Source: Elgaria multicarinata webbii
Taxonomy: Eukaryota; Chordata; Lepidosauria; Squamata; Anguidae
Reading direction: 5' to 3'
Length of the DNA stretch: 64,000 bases
Assembly: GCF_023053635.1 (NCBI RefSeq)
Contig: NC_086172.1
Coordinates: forward strand, 128,005,681-128,069,680
Shown here: positions 63,736-64,000 of the stretch, one piece after another
Numbering within the stretch: position 1 is the stretch's first letter
Layout of the letters: every line of letters begins with the position of its first letter
Made by a program: the position numbers and the translations under genes
Notes under the pieces: model-generated
Told to the model about the DNA's origin: nothing
The model's input: the letters and a program-made list of their open reading frames with translations, nothing else
The model's database searches: none

Positions 63736-64000
63736 CCTAGTCCCACTGCATGGAAGGGAGTGGCAGAGATAGCTTTGTGACTGTCAGTAATAGCTAGTTT
63801 TCTCTGCCTCCCTCTCTCTTCTCAGTTCTCAGAGACACGTGCTGGAGGGGGTGAGAAAATAATACTCTGAAAAAGAGAGGAAAAACAGCGAGCACATGAA
63901 AGAAGTGTGTGTGTGCTCAGCTAAGCGCGGAAGGTCTTGTGAGGGTGGGAGAGTTAAGGAAATAATTAATATTAATTATTCAAATAAAGTTATCTAAATA

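Larger units (their letters stand above)
60281..64000 (-). other. MIDEAS: MIDEAS intron extending past the window edge
   Basis: No exon of MIDEAS is visible here. The segment holds a SINE (60440-60650), a fold-back element with a CR1 end (61640-61850), a MITE half (62185-62265) and an unclassified repeat (63640-63730). A moderately GC-rich stretch at 62870-63180 gives a chance open frame. Confidence 0.7.

Noticed and set aside
1-64000. CRISPR arrays, operons or prokaryotic insertion sequences
   Set aside because: Spliced vertebrate genes and reptile repeats fill the window. Regular repeats are microsatellites only.

Overview
The window is nuclear DNA from a squamate reptile, most likely a lizard. 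It holds intron-rich vertebrate genes, abundant CR1 and L2-type LINEs, tRNA-derived SINEs, short palindromic DNA-transposon derivatives and a DIRS-like element, a mix typical of squamates. The gene order ACOT (+), DNAL1 (+), MIDEAS (-) matches human chromosome 14q24.3. The mammal-specific PNMA1, which sits between DNAL1 and MIDEAS in human, is absent. The exact species cannot be read from the sequence.

Layout. At 1-4.4 kb are the last two coding exons of an ACOT/BAAT-family acyl-CoA thioesterase; its first exon lies left of the window. At 4.4-8.0 kb is intergenic DNA. From 8.0 to about 23 kb is the complete coding region of DNAL1 (axonemal dynein light chain 1), eight coding exons and 194 codons. 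Its first exon carries only the ATG and sits under a CpG-rich promoter with an X-box-like RFX site. A long 3' UTR may run to about 28.96 kb. A broken DIRS-like tyrosine-recombinase retroelement fills most of 29.97-33.12 kb, the gap between the tail-to-tail genes. From about 33.55 to 60.28 kb, on the minus strand, are the 3' UTR and last 11 coding exons (644 residues) of MIDEAS/ELMSAN1, the ELM2-SANT subunit of the MiDAC histone deacetylase complex. Its large N-terminal exon lies beyond 64 kb, so 60.3-64 kb is intron.

The genes do not form a pathway. They are a lipid-metabolism enzyme relative, a ciliary motor subunit and a chromatin corepressor, linked by old synteny. Introns and gaps are filled with repeats, many of them fold-back elements that would form long hairpins in the pre-mRNA.

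The best leads are: an ACOT reading frame that is open but has Gly in place of the catalytic Ser; a possible extra DNAL1 exon ending in its own ATG at a splice donor; two decayed hammerhead-ribozyme remnants of Penelope-like elements on either side of the DNAL1 promoter; a 16-base C run serving as the polypyrimidine tract of a MIDEAS exon; and a small palindrome built from DIRS end sequences. I did not find a new multi-gene system.
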